A stretch of DNA of 64,000 nt from Pantoea trifolii. GTDB taxonomy: Bacteria; Pseudomonadota; Gammaproteobacteria; Enterobacterales; Enterobacteriaceae. Within the stretch, counting starts at the first letter, position 1. Every line of letters begins with the position of its first letter. Below are positions 21,987 through 31,655 of this stretch, one piece after another. The DNA is taken from the NCBI RefSeq assembly GCF_024506435.1, contig NZ_JANIET010000001.1, positions 3,348,001 to 3,412,000 of the forward strand, given 5' to 3'. The notes beneath the pieces were generated by a model, which ran no database searches, was not told the DNA's origin, and saw nothing but the letters and a program-made list of their open reading frames with translations. A program made the position numbers and the translations under genes.

Positions 21987-22568
21987 TTAGTGTAACGTAG
22001 GTTTCTGTACTTCTGGTGCGGTTGGCTGATGCTGACGCGTGAAGGTGTCATGGCACAGCAGAGCGGCAACGCGCACGTATTCAATCACCTCTTCAAGCGA
22101 CTGCTCCAGCTCTTCCTGATCTTCATCTTCGTCATAGCCGAGCTGTGCAATAGTGCGCAGATCGTCAATCGCTTCGCCGGTTTCACCGGTCACTTTCTCC
22201 AGCTTAGGCTGAGTGACGCCCAAACCGAGCAGGAAGTGGTTGACCCAACCGGCCAGCGCATCCGCGCGATCGAATACCGTGATGTCATCATCTTCCGGCA
22301 ACATCAGCTGGAACATAAAGCCTTCATCTTCCAGCGTGGTCGCCAGGCTTTCATGCAGCGCTTGCAACGGCTGAGACAGACTCTGCGAAAACGCCATGCC
22401 TTCGTTGGTGAGATCGTGAACCATGGTTTTCCAGCTGGTATCCTGATTGCCGCCGCACAGAATCCCGGAAAGAAGACCATGCATTTCGGCTGGCGTCATG
22501 CCCACGCCCTGCTGTGAAAGGGCCGCGGCCAGCGCGTTGTAACTAGGCGTTGCGTTCTGTAAAGACAT
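21987..22568 (-). CDS. ygfB: UPF0149 family protein YgfB
   Basis: Conserved small acidic protein of unknown biochemical function in enterobacteria; 193 residues (E. coli 192). The sequence matches the UPF0149 family, including [18 protein letters not shown] near the N-terminus and the acidic [21 protein letters not shown] segment. It is the head gene of the ygfB-pepP-ubiH-ubiI run and divergent from zapA across 170 bp. A regulatory role has been reported for the Pseudomonas homologue, which does not by itself define its role here. Confidence 0.93.
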   Translation of the reverse strand: MSLQNATPSYNALAAALSQQGVGMTPAEMHGLLSGILCGGNQDTSWKTMVHDLTNEGMAFSQSLSQPLQALHESLATTLEDEGFMFQLMLPEDDDITVFDRADALAGWVNHFLLGLGVTQPKLEKVTGETGEAIDDLRTIAQLGYDEDEDQEELEQSLEEVIEYVRVAALLCHDTFTRQHQPTAPEVQKPTLH

Positions 22569-22738
22569 AAGCTTTGGTCGTCGTTGGCGGAATAAGTTCG
22601 TGTTATGCTACCACCAGGTGCCTCTGGGTTTCCAGAAAAGGGGTTGTAACTTATAACTCGGGTATATATAGTTTCGCACCTCCCAACCCATTGACCGGTA
22701 AGGGAGATGCGATCGAAGTAATCAGTTAGGATGGTGGC

Positions 22739-23068
22739 ATGTCTGCACAACCAGTAGATATTCAAATTTTTGGTCGTTCGTTAAGAGTGAATTGCCCGCC
22801 TGAACAGCAAGATGCGCTGAATCTGGCCGCAGAGGATCTCAATCAACGGTTGCAAGATTTAAAAGTTCGCACTAGAGTCACCAATACAGAGCAGCTGGTG
22901 TTCATCGCCGCGTTAAACATCTGCCACGAGTTGGCACAAGAGAAAGGTAAGACGCGCGACTATGCAGCAAACATGGAACAACGTATCCGCATGCTGCAAC
23001 AGACCATTGAACAAGCGTTAGTAGAGCAAGGTCGCATAACTGACCGCCAGGGCCCTAATTTTGAATAA
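22739..23068 (+). CDS. zapA: Cell division protein ZapA
   Basis: Cytoplasmic FtsZ-ring-associated protein that cross-links FtsZ protofilaments and recruits ZapB. It has 109 residues, equal to E. coli. The N-terminal FtsZ-binding globular domain ([20 protein letters not shown]) is followed by a long helical/coiled-coil C-terminus rich in Gln and Glu. GGATGG precedes the ATG. It lies directly upstream of the 6S RNA gene, the conserved zapA-ssrS-fau arrangement. Confidence 0.97.
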   Translation: MSAQPVDIQIFGRSLRVNCPPEQQDALNLAAEDLNQRLQDLKVRTRVTNTEQLVFIAALNICHELAQEKGKTRDYAANMEQRIRMLQQTIEQALVEQGRITDRQGPNFE

Positions 23069-23106
23069 CACTTCATGGTCCTCGTGCTAGAGTGACGGTG
23101 AAGTAA

Positions 23107-23292
23107 ATTTTCTCTGAGATGTTTGCAAGCGGGCCAGTCCCCTGAGCCGATATTTCATACCAACAGAATGTGACGCTCCACAATTTGTGCGCATGCTCGG
23201 TCCGTCCGAGAAGCCTAATAGTTGTGACGGCATGTTCACCTTGAACCAAGGGTTCAAGGGTTACAGCCTGCGGCGGCATCTCGGAGATCTCC
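23107..23292 (+). ncRNA. ssrS: 6S RNA
   Basis: Regulatory RNA that binds sigma70-RNA polymerase and adjusts transcription in stationary phase. About 186 nt aligns with E. coli 6S RNA from memory. The closing stem is formed by TCTCTGAGATG at the 5' end and CATCTCGGAGAT at the 3' end. GGGCCAGTCCCCTGAGCC and the GCATGCTCGGTCCGTCCG segment next to the central bubble are conserved, as is the CCTTGAACCAAGGGTTCAAG hairpin. It lies between zapA and fau as in other enterobacteria. The ends are estimated to within a few bases. Confidence 0.95.
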
Positions 23293-23371
23293 ATTTAGTA
23301 GCAAGTCTGATTCCCCGGTTCGCATGATATAATCGCTTTTAAGAAGCGATTATTCCGGGGATTTAGATATC

Positions 23372-23968
23372 ATGTCAGCGCCCTCACTTATCGACCGTCA
23401 AGACATCCGACAGCATGTGCGCCATTTGCGCCGTAATCTCACATCTGAACAGCAAGAACAGGCCGCCGATCAGTTGGCTGAACACGCCATCAACATTGCG
23501 CCGATCGCTAATGCTCAACGCATTGCGCTGTTTTTGTCTGTCGATGGAGAGATCAATACCCGCCCGCTGATCGCCAAACTGTGGCAGCAAAAAAAACAGG
23601 TCTATTTACCGGTGCTTCATCCCTTCTCGCCGGGCAATCTGCTGTTTATCCGTTACACGCCAGAAACTTCACTCATGCCAAATAAACTTCGCATCCCGGA
23701 ACCGCCGTTGGATATCACACAACTGGCAACGCTGGATCAACTCGATGTGATGCTGGTGCCGCTGGTGGCGTTTGACCATGCGGGTCAACGTTTGGGAATG
23801 GGCGGCGGATTTTACGATCGCACGCTGCAACACTGGCAGCAGCATGGTTTTCTTCCGGTGGGAATCGCACATGATTGCCAGCGCGTAGAAGCGCTGCCAG
23901 TCGCTGCATGGGATGTGCCGCTACCCGCGATACTGACGCCATCGAAACTGTGGCAATGGGAAGCGTAA
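23372..23968 (+). CDS. fau: 5-formyltetrahydrofolate cyclo-ligase
   Basis: Converts 5-formyl-THF to 5,10-methenyl-THF using ATP, recycling a by-product of one-carbon metabolism. It has 198 residues. The phosphate-binding loop GMGGGFYDRTL is present near residues 136-146. Other conserved stretches are LFLSVDGEINTRPLI, VYLPVLHPFSPGNLLFIRY and the C-terminal PLPAILTPSKLWQWEA. It is encoded just after 6S RNA and is normally co-transcribed with it. The exact start is less sure because homologues vary at the N-terminus. Confidence 0.93.
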   Translation: MSAPSLIDRQDIRQHVRHLRRNLTSEQQEQAADQLAEHAINIAPIANAQRIALFLSVDGEINTRPLIAKLWQQKKQVYLPVLHPFSPGNLLFIRYTPETSLMPNKLRIPEPPLDITQLATLDQLDVMLVPLVAFDHAGQRLGMGGGFYDRTLQHWQQHGFLPVGIAHDCQRVEALPVAAWDVPLPAILTPSKLWQWEA

Positions 23969-23982
23969 ACAGGGAAAACAAA

Positions 23983-23999
23983 GGGCGCCGATGGCGCCC
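23983..23999. terminator. Hairpin between convergent fau and serA
   Basis: GGGCGCC-GAT-GGCGCCC, a 7-bp perfect stem in the 38-bp gap between the two stops. AAAACAAA flanks it on one side, giving a TTTGTTTT tail for the leftward serA transcript. Its position could serve both genes. Confidence 0.75.
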
Positions 24000-24006
24000 T
24001 GATTAA

Positions 24007-25245
24007 TCAGTACAGCAGACGGGCGCGGATGGTGCCTGGAATCGCCTTCATCGCCTGCAGCGCTTTATCCGCTACATCTTTTTCCGCATCGATATCAATC
24101 ACCACATAACCCATCACCGGCGTAGTTTGCAGATACTGAGCCGCGATGTTGATACCCTGCTCGGCAAAGATCAGGTTGATGGCCGTCAATACGCCTGGAC
24201 GGTTTTCGTGGATGTGCAACAAACGGCTCGCGCTCGCTGCATGCATTGGCAGCGAGACTTCCGGGAAGTTAACCGCAGACAGCGTAGAACCGTTATCCGA
24301 ATACTTCGCCAGCTTGCCAGCCACTTCGATACCGATATTTTCCTGCGCTTCCTGTGTTGAACCACCAATGTGCGGCGTCAGAATCACGTTATCAAACTCG
24401 CACAACGGTGAGTTGAACGGGTCGCTGTTGGTGGCAGGTTCAACCGGGAACACGTCGATGGCGGCACCGGACAGATGTTTGTTCGCCAGTGCATCGCACA
24501 GCGCCGGAATATCAATCACGGTACCACGTGCAGCGTTGATCAGCAGCGCGCCTGGCTTCATCAGCGCCAACTCTTCGGCACCAATCATGTTCTGGGTCGA
24601 CTGGGTTTCAGGAACGTGCAGGCTCACCACGTCGCTCATGTTGAGCAGATCGGAGAGATGACGCACCTGCGTCGCATTACCCAGCGGCAGCTTGCTTTCG
24701 ATATCGTAAAAGAACACGTGCATACCGAGGCTTTCTGCCAGCACACCCAGTTGCATGCCGATGTGGCCGTAGCCGATGATACCCAGTTTTTTGCCGCGTG
24801 CTTCGAACGAACCGTTGGCGACTTTATTCCAGATGCCACGGTGCGCTTTGGCGTTAGCTTCCGGAATGCCACGCAGCATCAGCAACATTTCGCCAATCAC
24901 CAACTCAGCCACTGAACGGGTGTTGGAGAACGGTGCGTTGAACACCGGCACGCCGCGTTTCGCCGCAGCACCGAGATCAACCTGGTTGGTACCGATACAG
25001 AAACAGCCGACTGCCACCAGCTTTTCTGCGGCAGCGAAGATCTCTTCGGTCAGTTGGGTACGGGAACGGATACCAATGAAGTGCGCATCGCGGATGGAGG
25101 ATTTCAGCGACTCCGCATCCAGCGCCCCTTTGTGAAACTCGATGTTGGTGTAGCCTGCTGCACGCAGGTTTTCCAGCGCACTCTGGTGAACGCCTTCCAC
25201 CAGCAGGAACTTAATCTTGTCTTTTTCCAGTGATACCTTTGCCAT
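24007..25245 (-). CDS. serA: D-3-phosphoglycerate dehydrogenase
   Basis: First enzyme of serine synthesis, oxidising 3-phosphoglycerate with NAD and feedback-inhibited by serine. It has 412 residues, close to the E. coli length. The nucleotide-binding motif is LGIIGYGHIGMQLG, the catalytic histidine region is LTPHIGGSTQEAQENIG, and the C-terminal ACT domain (ENRPGVLTAINLIFAEQGIN) carries the serine-binding site. It is monocistronic, with its promoter in the 279-bp gap to rpiA. Its product feeds glycine to the gcv system encoded nearby. Confidence 0.98.
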   Translation of the reverse strand: MAKVSLEKDKIKFLLVEGVHQSALENLRAAGYTNIEFHKGALDAESLKSSIRDAHFIGIRSRTQLTEEIFAAAEKLVAVGCFCIGTNQVDLGAAAKRGVPVFNAPFSNTRSVAELVIGEMLLMLRGIPEANAKAHRGIWNKVANGSFEARGKKLGIIGYGHIGMQLGVLAESLGMHVFFYDIESKLPLGNATQVRHLSDLLNMSDVVSLHVPETQSTQNMIGAEELALMKPGALLINAARGTVIDIPALCDALANKHLSGAAIDVFPVEPATNSDPFNSPLCEFDNVILTPHIGGSTQEAQENIGIEVAGKLAKYSDNGSTLSAVNFPEVSLPMHAASASRLLHIHENRPGVLTAINLIFAEQGINIAAQYLQTTPVMGYVVIDIDAEKDVADKALQAMKAIPGTIRARLLY

Positions 25246-25524
25246 TTCCCGACCCTATTCAGAATTCAATGAGGACTACCATAAGGTAGCCTTCTGTCAA
25301 AATATCAAAAATTTCGTGCGCAGCAATACAAACGATTGCCTGGGAGCCAGCACGCGCCCACGCGGAGACAGCACAATGCCGTACAAAATCGTGACATCCT
25401 GAGTGGACGAAGTACGAACTCACTGCTGATGAATCTTTTGTGACATAAGTCACCAAATTTCAGCCTGGCGAGAAAAGATGTTTTGCGGATGGAAATAACC
25501 GGCGCATGACGCGCGCCGGACAGA
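25246..25524. other. Intergenic region serA / rpiA
   Basis: A 279-bp region holding the serA promoter. A CCGGCGC / GCGCCGG hairpin at 25499-25519, just past the rpiA stop, is a plausible rpiA terminator although its T-run (TTATTT) is weak. The short open frame at 25259-25456 has no ribosome-binding site or family resemblance. Confidence 0.5.
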
Positions 25525-26184
25525 TCATTTTACGATGGTTTTCACGCCGTCGGCGGTGCCAATCAGCGCGACATCGGCGCCACGTCCTGCAAACAGGCCA
25601 ACGGTCACCACGCCAGGCAGCGCGTTGATGGTTTTTTCCAGTTCGATGGGGTCGAGAATTCGCAGATTATGCACGTCGAGAATAATGTTGCCGTTGTCGG
25701 TAATGACGTTCTGGCGATACTCCGGCAAGCCGCCGAGTTTAACCAGTTCACGCGCCACATAAGAACGCGCCATCGGAATCACTTCAACCGGCAGCGGGAA
25801 ATTGCCCAGCACATCGACTTCTTTCGATGCATCGGCAATGCAGATGAATTTCTTCGCCACCGCCGCAACGATTTTCTCTCGCGTCAGCGCTGCGCCACCG
25901 CCTTTGATCATCTGCATCTGCGGATTGATTTCATCGGCGCCATCGACGTAAACCGACAGCTCATCAATTTCGTTGAGATCGAAGACGTGAATACCTAACG
26001 CTTTCAGTTTCTCTGTCGAGGCTTCCGAGCTGGAAACCGCACCTTCAATCTGATTCTTCATGGTGCCGAGTGCATCAATGAAATGCGCTGCCGTTGATCC
26101 GGTCCCTACGCCGACAATGGTGCCGGGCTCTACGTACTGAAGGGCTGCCCAACCTACCGCTTTTTTCAGTTCATCCTGGGTCAT
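25525..26184 (-). CDS. rpiA: Ribose-5-phosphate isomerase A
   Basis: Interconverts ribose-5-phosphate and ribulose-5-phosphate in the pentose phosphate pathway. It has 219 residues, the E. coli length. The phosphate loop [13 protein letters not shown] and the active-site segment [24 protein letters not shown] (catalytic Asp, Glu and Lys) are intact. It is monocistronic and divergent from argP across 181 bp, as in E. coli. Confidence 0.97.
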   Translation of the reverse strand: MTQDELKKAVGWAALQYVEPGTIVGVGTGSTAAHFIDALGTMKNQIEGAVSSSEASTEKLKALGIHVFDLNEIDELSVYVDGADEINPQMQMIKGGGAALTREKIVAAVAKKFICIADASKEVDVLGNFPLPVEVIPMARSYVARELVKLGGLPEYRQNVITDNGNIILDVHNLRILDPIELEKTINALPGVVTVGLFAGRGADVALIGTADGVKTIVK

Positions 26185-26365
26185 AGTATGTTTAAAACCT
26201 GTGCGACATCGAAGTGCGCGTAGTATAAAACAAGGCGCTGTGAAAAAGCGCGACTGTTAGACAGCCGATTTAACGCTTTGGAAGCCAGCCCGCAAAAATG
26301 CGCCGCAGCACAATTTGACAGTTTTATGGCATAGTAACGTCCACCCTGAACGAGAGAGAACAATA

Positions 26366-27271
26366 ATGAAACGCCCGGATTATCGAACGCTTCAGGCGCT
26401 GGATGCTGTGATTCGCGAGCGCGGCTTTGAGCGTGCGGCACAAAAACTCTGCATTACCCAATCTGCGGTTTCACAGCGAATTAAACAGCTGGAAAATTTA
26501 TTTGGTCAGCCGCTGCTGGTGCGCACCGTGCCGCCGCGTCCGACCGAGCAGGGACAAAAATTACTGGCGTTGTTACATCAGGTTGAACTGCTGGAAGAGG
26601 AGTGGCTGGGTGATGACAACGGTGGAACCACGCCGCTGTTGCTGTCGCTGGCGGTCAACGCCGACAGTCTGGCAACCTGGCTGCTGCCCGCGCTGAAAGA
26701 TGTACTGGCCGATTCGCCGGTGCGCCTGAATTTGCAGGTAGAAGATGAAACCCGCACGCAGGAACGTCTGCGTCGTGGTGAAGTGGTCGGCGCGGTGAGT
26801 ATTCAGCCGCAGCCGCTGCCCAGCTGCTTAGTGGATCAATTGGGCGCGCTCGATTATCTGTTCTGCGCCTCGCCTGATTTTGCTGCACGTTACTTCCCAA
26901 ATGGCGTGACGCGCTCTGCGCTACTGAAAGCGCCGGCGGTGGCGTTTGATCATCTGGATGATATGCATCAGGCGTTTTTACAGCAGAATTTTGACCTGTC
27001 GCCGGGCAGCGTGCCCTGCCATATCGTTAACTCGTCAGAAGCCTTTGTGCAGCTGGCGCGTCAGGGTTCGGTGTGCTGTATGATTCCGCATCTGCAGATT
27101 GAGCGCGAGCTGGCGCAAGGTGAGCTGGTGGATTTGACGCCAGGCCTGTATCAGCGTCGTATGCTGTACTGGCACCGGTTTGCGCCGGAAAGCCGCTTGA
27201 TGCGCAGCGTCACCGATGCGCTGATTGCGCACGGACATCGCGTGCTGCGTCAGGATGTGTTGCCGGCGTAA
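26366..27271 (+). CDS. argP: LysR-type transcriptional activator ArgP
   Basis: LysR-family regulator that activates argO in response to arginine and is opposed by lysine. It has 301 residues from the ATG at 26366 ([26 protein letters not shown] upstream). The frame extends back to 26315 without similarity. The N-terminal winged helix-turn-helix is [20 protein letters not shown], followed by the usual two-lobed co-inducer domain. Its expected target argO is at 32562-33185, about 5 kb away, beyond yggE and the inserted MFS/FAD module. Confidence 0.95.
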   Translation: MKRPDYRTLQALDAVIRERGFERAAQKLCITQSAVSQRIKQLENLFGQPLLVRTVPPRPTEQGQKLLALLHQVELLEEEWLGDDNGGTTPLLLSLAVNADSLATWLLPALKDVLADSPVRLNLQVEDETRTQERLRRGEVVGAVSIQPQPLPSCLVDQLGALDYLFCASPDFAARYFPNGVTRSALLKAPAVAFDHLDDMHQAFLQQNFDLSPGSVPCHIVNSSEAFVQLARQGSVCCMIPHLQIERELAQGELVDLTPGLYQRRMLYWHRFAPESRLMRSVTDALIAHGHRVLRQDVLPA

Positions 27272-27274
27272 AGA

Positions 27275-27300
27275 TCAGGTCGCCATTAATGGCGACCTGA
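27275..27300. repeat. Palindromic intergenic repeat, copy 4 (26-bp perfect palindrome)
   Basis: Perfect 13-bp arms, TCAGGTCGCCATT and its exact complement, begin 3 bp after the argP stop and lie 10 bp from the convergent yggE stop. This is the longest perfect member of the family in the window. Confidence 0.88.
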
Positions 27301-27309
27301 TATACAAAC

Positions 27310-28038
27310 TTACGGTGTATTCGGTTTGATTTCGAACACCACATCCACCTGATCGTCAAAGTGAATGCTCTGCTGCTCGTAAGTTTGCTGCGCGGTGGTA
27401 TCAGCGGGTGCAGCGGCGGCTTTGTACATGCGCGCCATCGGCATCGGCTGGTAGTTCGCAACGTGATAGCGGATGCTGTAAACCGAACCTAACTTAGCGT
27501 TAAACCCTTCTGCCAGCGCATTGGCCTGCTGCGTAGCATTTGCGATCGCCACTTTACGCGCTTTCTCTTTATAGCTGTCCGGATTCGCGACACCCAGTTC
27601 AACGGAACGAATTTCATTCAGGCCAGATTTCAACGCGCCATCCAGCAGCTCGTTCAGCTTGTCCAGTTGACGCAGCGTCACCTGCACCTGACGCTCGGCA
27701 CGATAGCCTTTCAGTACCGACTTACCTTCTTTGGTGTAATCATACTCTGGCTGCGTGCTGAGGTTTGCAGCATCAATATCTTTTTTCTCGATGCCGTTCT
27801 TTTGCAGGAAATCGAAATATTGCGCCACGCGGTCATCAGCTTGTTTCTTCGCTTCTGCCGCGTCTTTCGACGAAACATTCACCACAATAGCGAGCGTCGC
27901 GAGATCTGGCGTGGCATCAACGCTTGCCTGTCCAGACGTCACCACATGCGGTCCATTCGGCAATTCGCCTGCCTGAACTAAACCGGACAGTGCGCCGGTG
28001 CTCATTACGGCGGCCAGCGCCAGTGCTTTCAGTTTCAC
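27310..28038 (-). CDS. yggE: Periplasmic SIMPL-domain protein YggE
   Basis: SIMPL (DUF541) domain protein associated with oxidative-stress tolerance in E. coli; molecular function unknown. The best start is the GTG at 28038, preceded by AGGAGG with ideal spacing. It gives a clean signal peptide (MKLKALALAAVMSTGALSGLVQA) and 242 residues, against 246 in E. coli. The longer frame to 28077 would bury the ribosome-binding site. Conserved segments are GPHVVTSGQASVDATPDLATL and QSIHFDDQVDVVFEI at the C-terminus. Confidence 0.93.
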   Translation of the reverse strand: MKLKALALAAVMSTGALSGLVQAGELPNGPHVVTSGQASVDATPDLATLAIVVNVSSKDAAEAKKQADDRVAQYFDFLQKNGIEKKDIDAANLSTQPEYDYTKEGKSVLKGYRAERQVQVTLRQLDKLNELLDGALKSGLNEIRSVELGVANPDSYKEKARKVAIANATQQANALAEGFNAKLGSVYSIRYHVANYQPMPMARMYKAAAAPADTTAQQTYEQQSIHFDDQVDVVFEIKPNTP

Positions 28039-28255
28039 GAAAGTCCTCCTTGAGGGATTCAATTTGCAGGTTGCCATTATGGCTAAACCTAAAACACATT
28101 AACATGTGTGCTTATCTGATTAGTAAACAGCTCAAAAGTTCGAGCAATCTCCTTTTTAACGTAGCCGCGATCGCAAATTCAGCTGTACGGATTCGCCTAT
28201 TAAGCACTTATTCGTTTCTATTAAAGAAACACTTCTGGGTTCGGGAGAGTTGCCA

Positions 28256-29563
28256 ATGACAGAACAGCCGCTTAGCCAAACAGCCGTCAGCGTTCGCGCT
28301 GGACGCACGCGCTTTCTGATGCTCGCTCTGGTGTTTATTAATATCATTATCAATTACATGGATCGTACTAACCTGTCGGTTGCCGCTACCGCAATGGCGG
28401 GCGAACTGCGCTTCACGCCGATGGAGATGGGATTGATCTTCTCTGCTTTCGGCTGGATCTACGCCGCACTGCAGATCCCCGGCGGCTTCCTCATCGACCG
28501 CCTTGGCACGCGCGTGGTCTATGGCGTCGGTTTATTTGCCTGGTCATTGATTACCGCGCTGCATGCGCTTGCCAACAGCTTTGGCGCACTGTTTGGTCTG
28601 CGGCTCGGCGTGGGAGCGTTTGAAGCGCCGGTGATGCCCTCCAATAATCGGGTAATTTCCAGCTGGTTCCCGGAGCAAGAGCGCGCCAGTGCGATCGGTA
28701 TTTACTCCTCAGCGCAGTTTGTCGGCCTCGCCTGTATGACGCCGCTGCTGTTTCATCTGCAGGATGCATTTGGCTGGCGCGGGCTGTTTTTGATTACCGG
28801 AGTCGCGGGGATGATTTGGGCGCTGGTGTGGTATTGGCTCTACCGCGAGCCAAATCAGCATCAAGGCGTGTCCGAAGCTGAGCTCAACTATTTGCGCGAC
28901 AACGGTGCGCTGCTGGAGAGTCGGCAGAATACGCAACAACCCAAAGCGCGCTGGAGTGATTTGGCGCAGATGTTCCGCAGTCGCAAATTGGTCGGCATCT
29001 ATCTCGGCCAGTTCACCATCTCTGCCACCTTCTGGTTCTTCCTCACCTGGTTCCCGACCTATCTGGTTGAGTATCGCCACATGGGCTTCATCAAAAGCGG
29101 ATATGTGGCTTCGGTGCCCTATTTCGCCGCCTTCTGCGGCGTGCTGCTGGCCGGATTTGCCTCGGATCGCATGATACGCCGCGGCATTTCTGCCAGCGTG
29201 GCGCGCAAGCTGCCGGTAATCCTGGGTCTATTCCTGACGCTGTTTATTCTTGGTGCCAACTACACCGATGATTCCACGCTGATCATCCTGTTTATGTCGC
29301 TGGCATTTTTCGGCAACGGACTGGCAACCATTACGTGGGTGTTTGTCACGGCGCTGGCACCGCGCCATTTGATTGGTCTGGCGGGCGGCGTATTTAACTT
29401 TACCGGCGCGCTCTCCTCCATCGTGGTGCCGATTGCTATTGGTGCGTTAATCGACGGCGATAACTTCGCGCCAGCACTGGCGTTTATCGCCGTGCTGGCC
29501 GCGATTGGCATCTGCAGTTATCTGTTTATTGTCGGGAAAATCGATCATGTTAGCGCGGGGTGA
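28256..29563 (+). CDS. MFS transporter, anion:cation symporter (ACS) type
   Basis: Predicted 12-helix inner-membrane transporter of the major facilitator superfamily. The sequence (NIIINYMDRTNLSVAATAMA; GGFLIDRLGTRVVYG as the loop 2-3 motif; GVGAFEAPVMPSNNRVISSWFP) resembles the sugar-acid transporters of the ACS family (glucarate, galactonate, hexuronate). It has 435 residues from the ATG at 28256 with GGGAG upstream. The 3' end overlaps the convergent IclR gene by 14 bp. Together with the IclR regulator and FAD oxidoreductase it forms an accessory module between yggE and argO. The substrate is not determinable here. Confidence 0.88.
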   Translation: MTEQPLSQTAVSVRAGRTRFLMLALVFINIIINYMDRTNLSVAATAMAGELRFTPMEMGLIFSAFGWIYAALQIPGGFLIDRLGTRVVYGVGLFAWSLITALHALANSFGALFGLRLGVGAFEAPVMPSNNRVISSWFPEQERASAIGIYSSAQFVGLACMTPLLFHLQDAFGWRGLFLITGVAGMIWALVWYWLYREPNQHQGVSEAELNYLRDNGALLESRQNTQQPKARWSDLAQMFRSRKLVGIYLGQFTISATFWFFLTWFPTYLVEYRHMGFIKSGYVASVPYFAAFCGVLLAGFASDRMIRRGISASVARKLPVILGLFLTLFILGANYTDDSTLIILFMSLAFFGNGLATITWVFVTALAPRHLIGLAGGVFNFTGALSSIVVPIAIGALIDGDNFAPALAFIAVLAAIGICSYLFIVGKIDHVSAG

Positions 29564-30248
29564 TGACGGTTTGCGCCAGCGATTGCAGCTGTTGCAGCCG
29601 CTGCGCGAGATGCGCCTCATCGTCCTGCCAGATTTTGGCAAACGCCAGTGCAGCGCGATTGTTATCGATCGGCTGCGCCATGCTGATTTCGCCGTCATCA
29701 CGGTGCCAGATCAGGTAACTCTCAGCACGCTTACGCGCCAGCAGCGGCGCAATTTGCAACCACTGTTCGTCGTTAAAACGCGGGCGCAGCGCCTCATCGC
29801 TCTCCGCGGCCAGCAACGACACGCCAATCACCGATTGCCACGCGGGCAGCATGCGGAAACCCGCCAGCGCCTGGCTGGTGTTGATGCGTTCACCGGGTTC
29901 CGAGTGCCAGATATAGATCACCTGATCTTCCCACAGCACGCCCAGCGCCACCACAATATCGCGCGGCGCATGCCGTTCCAGCTGCGGCAACGCCTGTGCA
30001 AACAGCGAAGATCCGCGAATTGCCTGTGCCGCCAGCGCGTGAATACCGGGGCCGGGCAAATAGCGTCGATGCTCATCCTGCGTGGTCAGTCCAATCGAGG
30101 CCATGGTCATCAGCAGGCGATTCACGCGCGTGCTGTTCATCCCCATCTGGCGCGCCAGTTCACGGCAACCCACGGCTTTATCACTGGACACCAGATATTG
30201 CAGGCAGCGAATACCGTCAATCAAGCTTTGGTTGGGTTGAGAAGACAT
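29550..30248 (-). CDS. IclR-family transcriptional regulator
   Basis: 232-residue regulator with the N-terminal winged helix-turn-helix of the IclR family (CRELARQMGMNSTRVNRLLMTM) and a C-terminal GAF-like effector domain (LPAWQSVIGVSLLAAES; ISMAQPIDNNRAAL). It is divergent from the FAD oxidoreductase gene (54 bp between starts) and convergent with the MFS gene, so it is likely the local regulator of both. Its effector is presumably the MFS substrate or a derivative; this is inferred from context only. Confidence 0.88.
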   Translation of the reverse strand: MSSQPNQSLIDGIRCLQYLVSSDKAVGCRELARQMGMNSTRVNRLLMTMASIGLTTQDEHRRYLPGPGIHALAAQAIRGSSLFAQALPQLERHAPRDIVVALGVLWEDQVIYIWHSEPGERINTSQALAGFRMLPAWQSVIGVSLLAAESDEALRPRFNDEQWLQIAPLLARKRAESYLIWHRDDGEISMAQPIDNNRAALAFAKIWQDDEAHLAQRLQQLQSLAQTVITPR

Positions 30249-30302
30249 AGATCACCTGCGGCGGGAAAAATCCAATCTTAGCCTTAGAGTCAGAGGAATG
30301 AA

Positions 30303-31655
30303 ATGATGCAGACTTTCTCTACGCAAAATGTGCGCGACTTTCCGCAACAACGGCTACAAGCGGAGTTGCTGATCGTCGGCGGTGGACTGGCGGGCGTATG
30401 TGCCGCACTCGCCGCCGCACGCGATGGCCTTGATGTGGTGCTGATTCAGGATCGTCCGGTACTGGGCGGCAACGCCTCCAGCGAAGTGCGCTTGTGGGCC
30501 AACGGCGCCACTTCGCACATGGGCAATAACAATCGCTGGGCGCGCGAAGGCGGCATCATGGGCGAGATCATGGAGGAGAACCTGTGGCGTAACAAAGAGG
30601 GCAATCCGGTACTGTTCGATATGGTGCTGCTGGACATGGCGCAGGCACAGCCCGGCCTGACTTTGCTGCTCAATACGGTTGTTACTGAGATCGAAAAGTC
30701 GGGCCGCCGCTTGCAGTCAGTGCAGGCATTCAATGCCATCAATCAAACGCGTTATCAGGTTTCGGCGTCACAATTTATCGATGCCAGCGGCGATGGCGTG
30801 TTGGGCTATCTGGCCGGTGCGGCGCATCGTGTAGGTGCCGAATCCGTGGAGGAGTTCGGCGAGAAAATGGCGCCAGGTGAGAATTTTGGCCACAAGCTCG
30901 GGCATTCCATTTATTTCTACACCAAGCGTACAGCGCAACCAGTACGCTTCGTTGCGCCCTCTTTCGCACTGAAAGAGATTACCGCCATCCCGCGCTATAA
31001 ACGCCTGAGTTCAGAACTGAACGGCTGCGATTTATGGTGGCTGGAATGGGGCGGACGGCTTGATACCGTGCATGAGAGCGAAACCATCAAGTGGGAGCTG
31101 TGGAAAATTGTCTGGGGCGTGTGGGATTACATCAAAAACTCCGGCGAATTCCCCGATGCCGATAACCTCACCATCGAATGGGTTGGCCTGATTCCCGGCA
31201 AGCGCGAGAGTCGGCGTTTTCTCGGCGATACCCTGCTTTGCCAGCAGGACATCATCGAACAGCGCGACCACTACGACGCGGTGGCGTATGGCGGCTGGTC
31301 GATTGATCTGCATCCGGCCGACGGCGTCTACAGCGAACACGATGGCTGTCGTCAGTTCCACAGCAAAGGCACTTACACCATCCCCTTCCGCGCGCTCTAC
31401 AGCCAGTCGCTGGACAATCTGTTGTTAACTGGCCGACTAATCTCCGCAACGCACGTCGCCTTTGGCAGCGCTCGCGTTATGTGCACCTGCGGCGTGCTGG
31501 GCGAAGTGGTGGGTCGCGCGGCAGCGCTGTGCCAGCAAATGCAGATCACGCCCGCCGAACTGGCGCAGCCAGACCGCGTTGGTCAGCTGCAGCAGCATCT
31601 GCTGCGTCAGGGCGCGTTTTTTTCCACGACATCCGTTGGCAAACCCCGCGCGTGA
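30303..31655 (+). CDS. FAD-dependent oxidoreductase, N-terminal part (apparently frameshifted)
   Basis: 450-residue protein with an N-terminal FAD dinucleotide-binding fold (LLIVGGGLAGVCAALAAARD, residues 23-41), then LIQDRPVLGGNASSEVRLW. This is typical of the FAD_oxidored group of flavoproteins; substrate unknown. GAGG lies upstream of the ATG at 30303. The frame crosses a run of seven T (31617-31623) and stops ten codons later with a low-complexity tail, [10 protein letters not shown]. Skipping one T joins it to the downstream frame, which continues [18 protein letters not shown], giving a single protein of about 753 residues. I judge the split to be a one-base indel (real mutation or sequence error) or, less likely, programmed frameshifting. 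Confidence 0.8.
   Translation: MMQTFSTQNVRDFPQQRLQAELLIVGGGLAGVCAALAAARDGLDVVLIQDRPVLGGNASSEVRLWANGATSHMGNNNRWAREGGIMGEIMEENLWRNKEGNPVLFDMVLLDMAQAQPGLTLLLNTVVTEIEKSGRRLQSVQAFNAINQTRYQVSASQFIDASGDGVLGYLAGAAHRVGAESVEEFGEKMAPGENFGHKLGHSIYFYTKRTAQPVRFVAPSFALKEITAIPRYKRLSSELNGCDLWWLEWGGRLDTVHESETIKWELWKIVWGVWDYIKNSGEFPDADNLTIEWVGLIPGKRESRRFLGDTLLCQQDIIEQRDHYDAVAYGGWSIDLHPADGVYSEHDGCRQFHSKGTYTIPFRALYSQSLDNLLLTGRLISATHVAFGSARVMCTCGVLGEVVGRAAALCQQMQITPAELAQPDRVGQLQQHLLRQGAFFSTTSVGKPRA

Noticed and set aside
25259..25456. 65-codon open frame in the serA promoter region
   Set aside because: No ribosome-binding site, no similarity, and it covers the expected serA regulatory sequences.
31462..31623. Start of the second FAD-module frame inside the upstream gene
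   Set aside because: The sequence in this phase is Cys/Arg-rich shadow translation of the conserved FAD protein. Real coding in this phase only begins after the T7 run.
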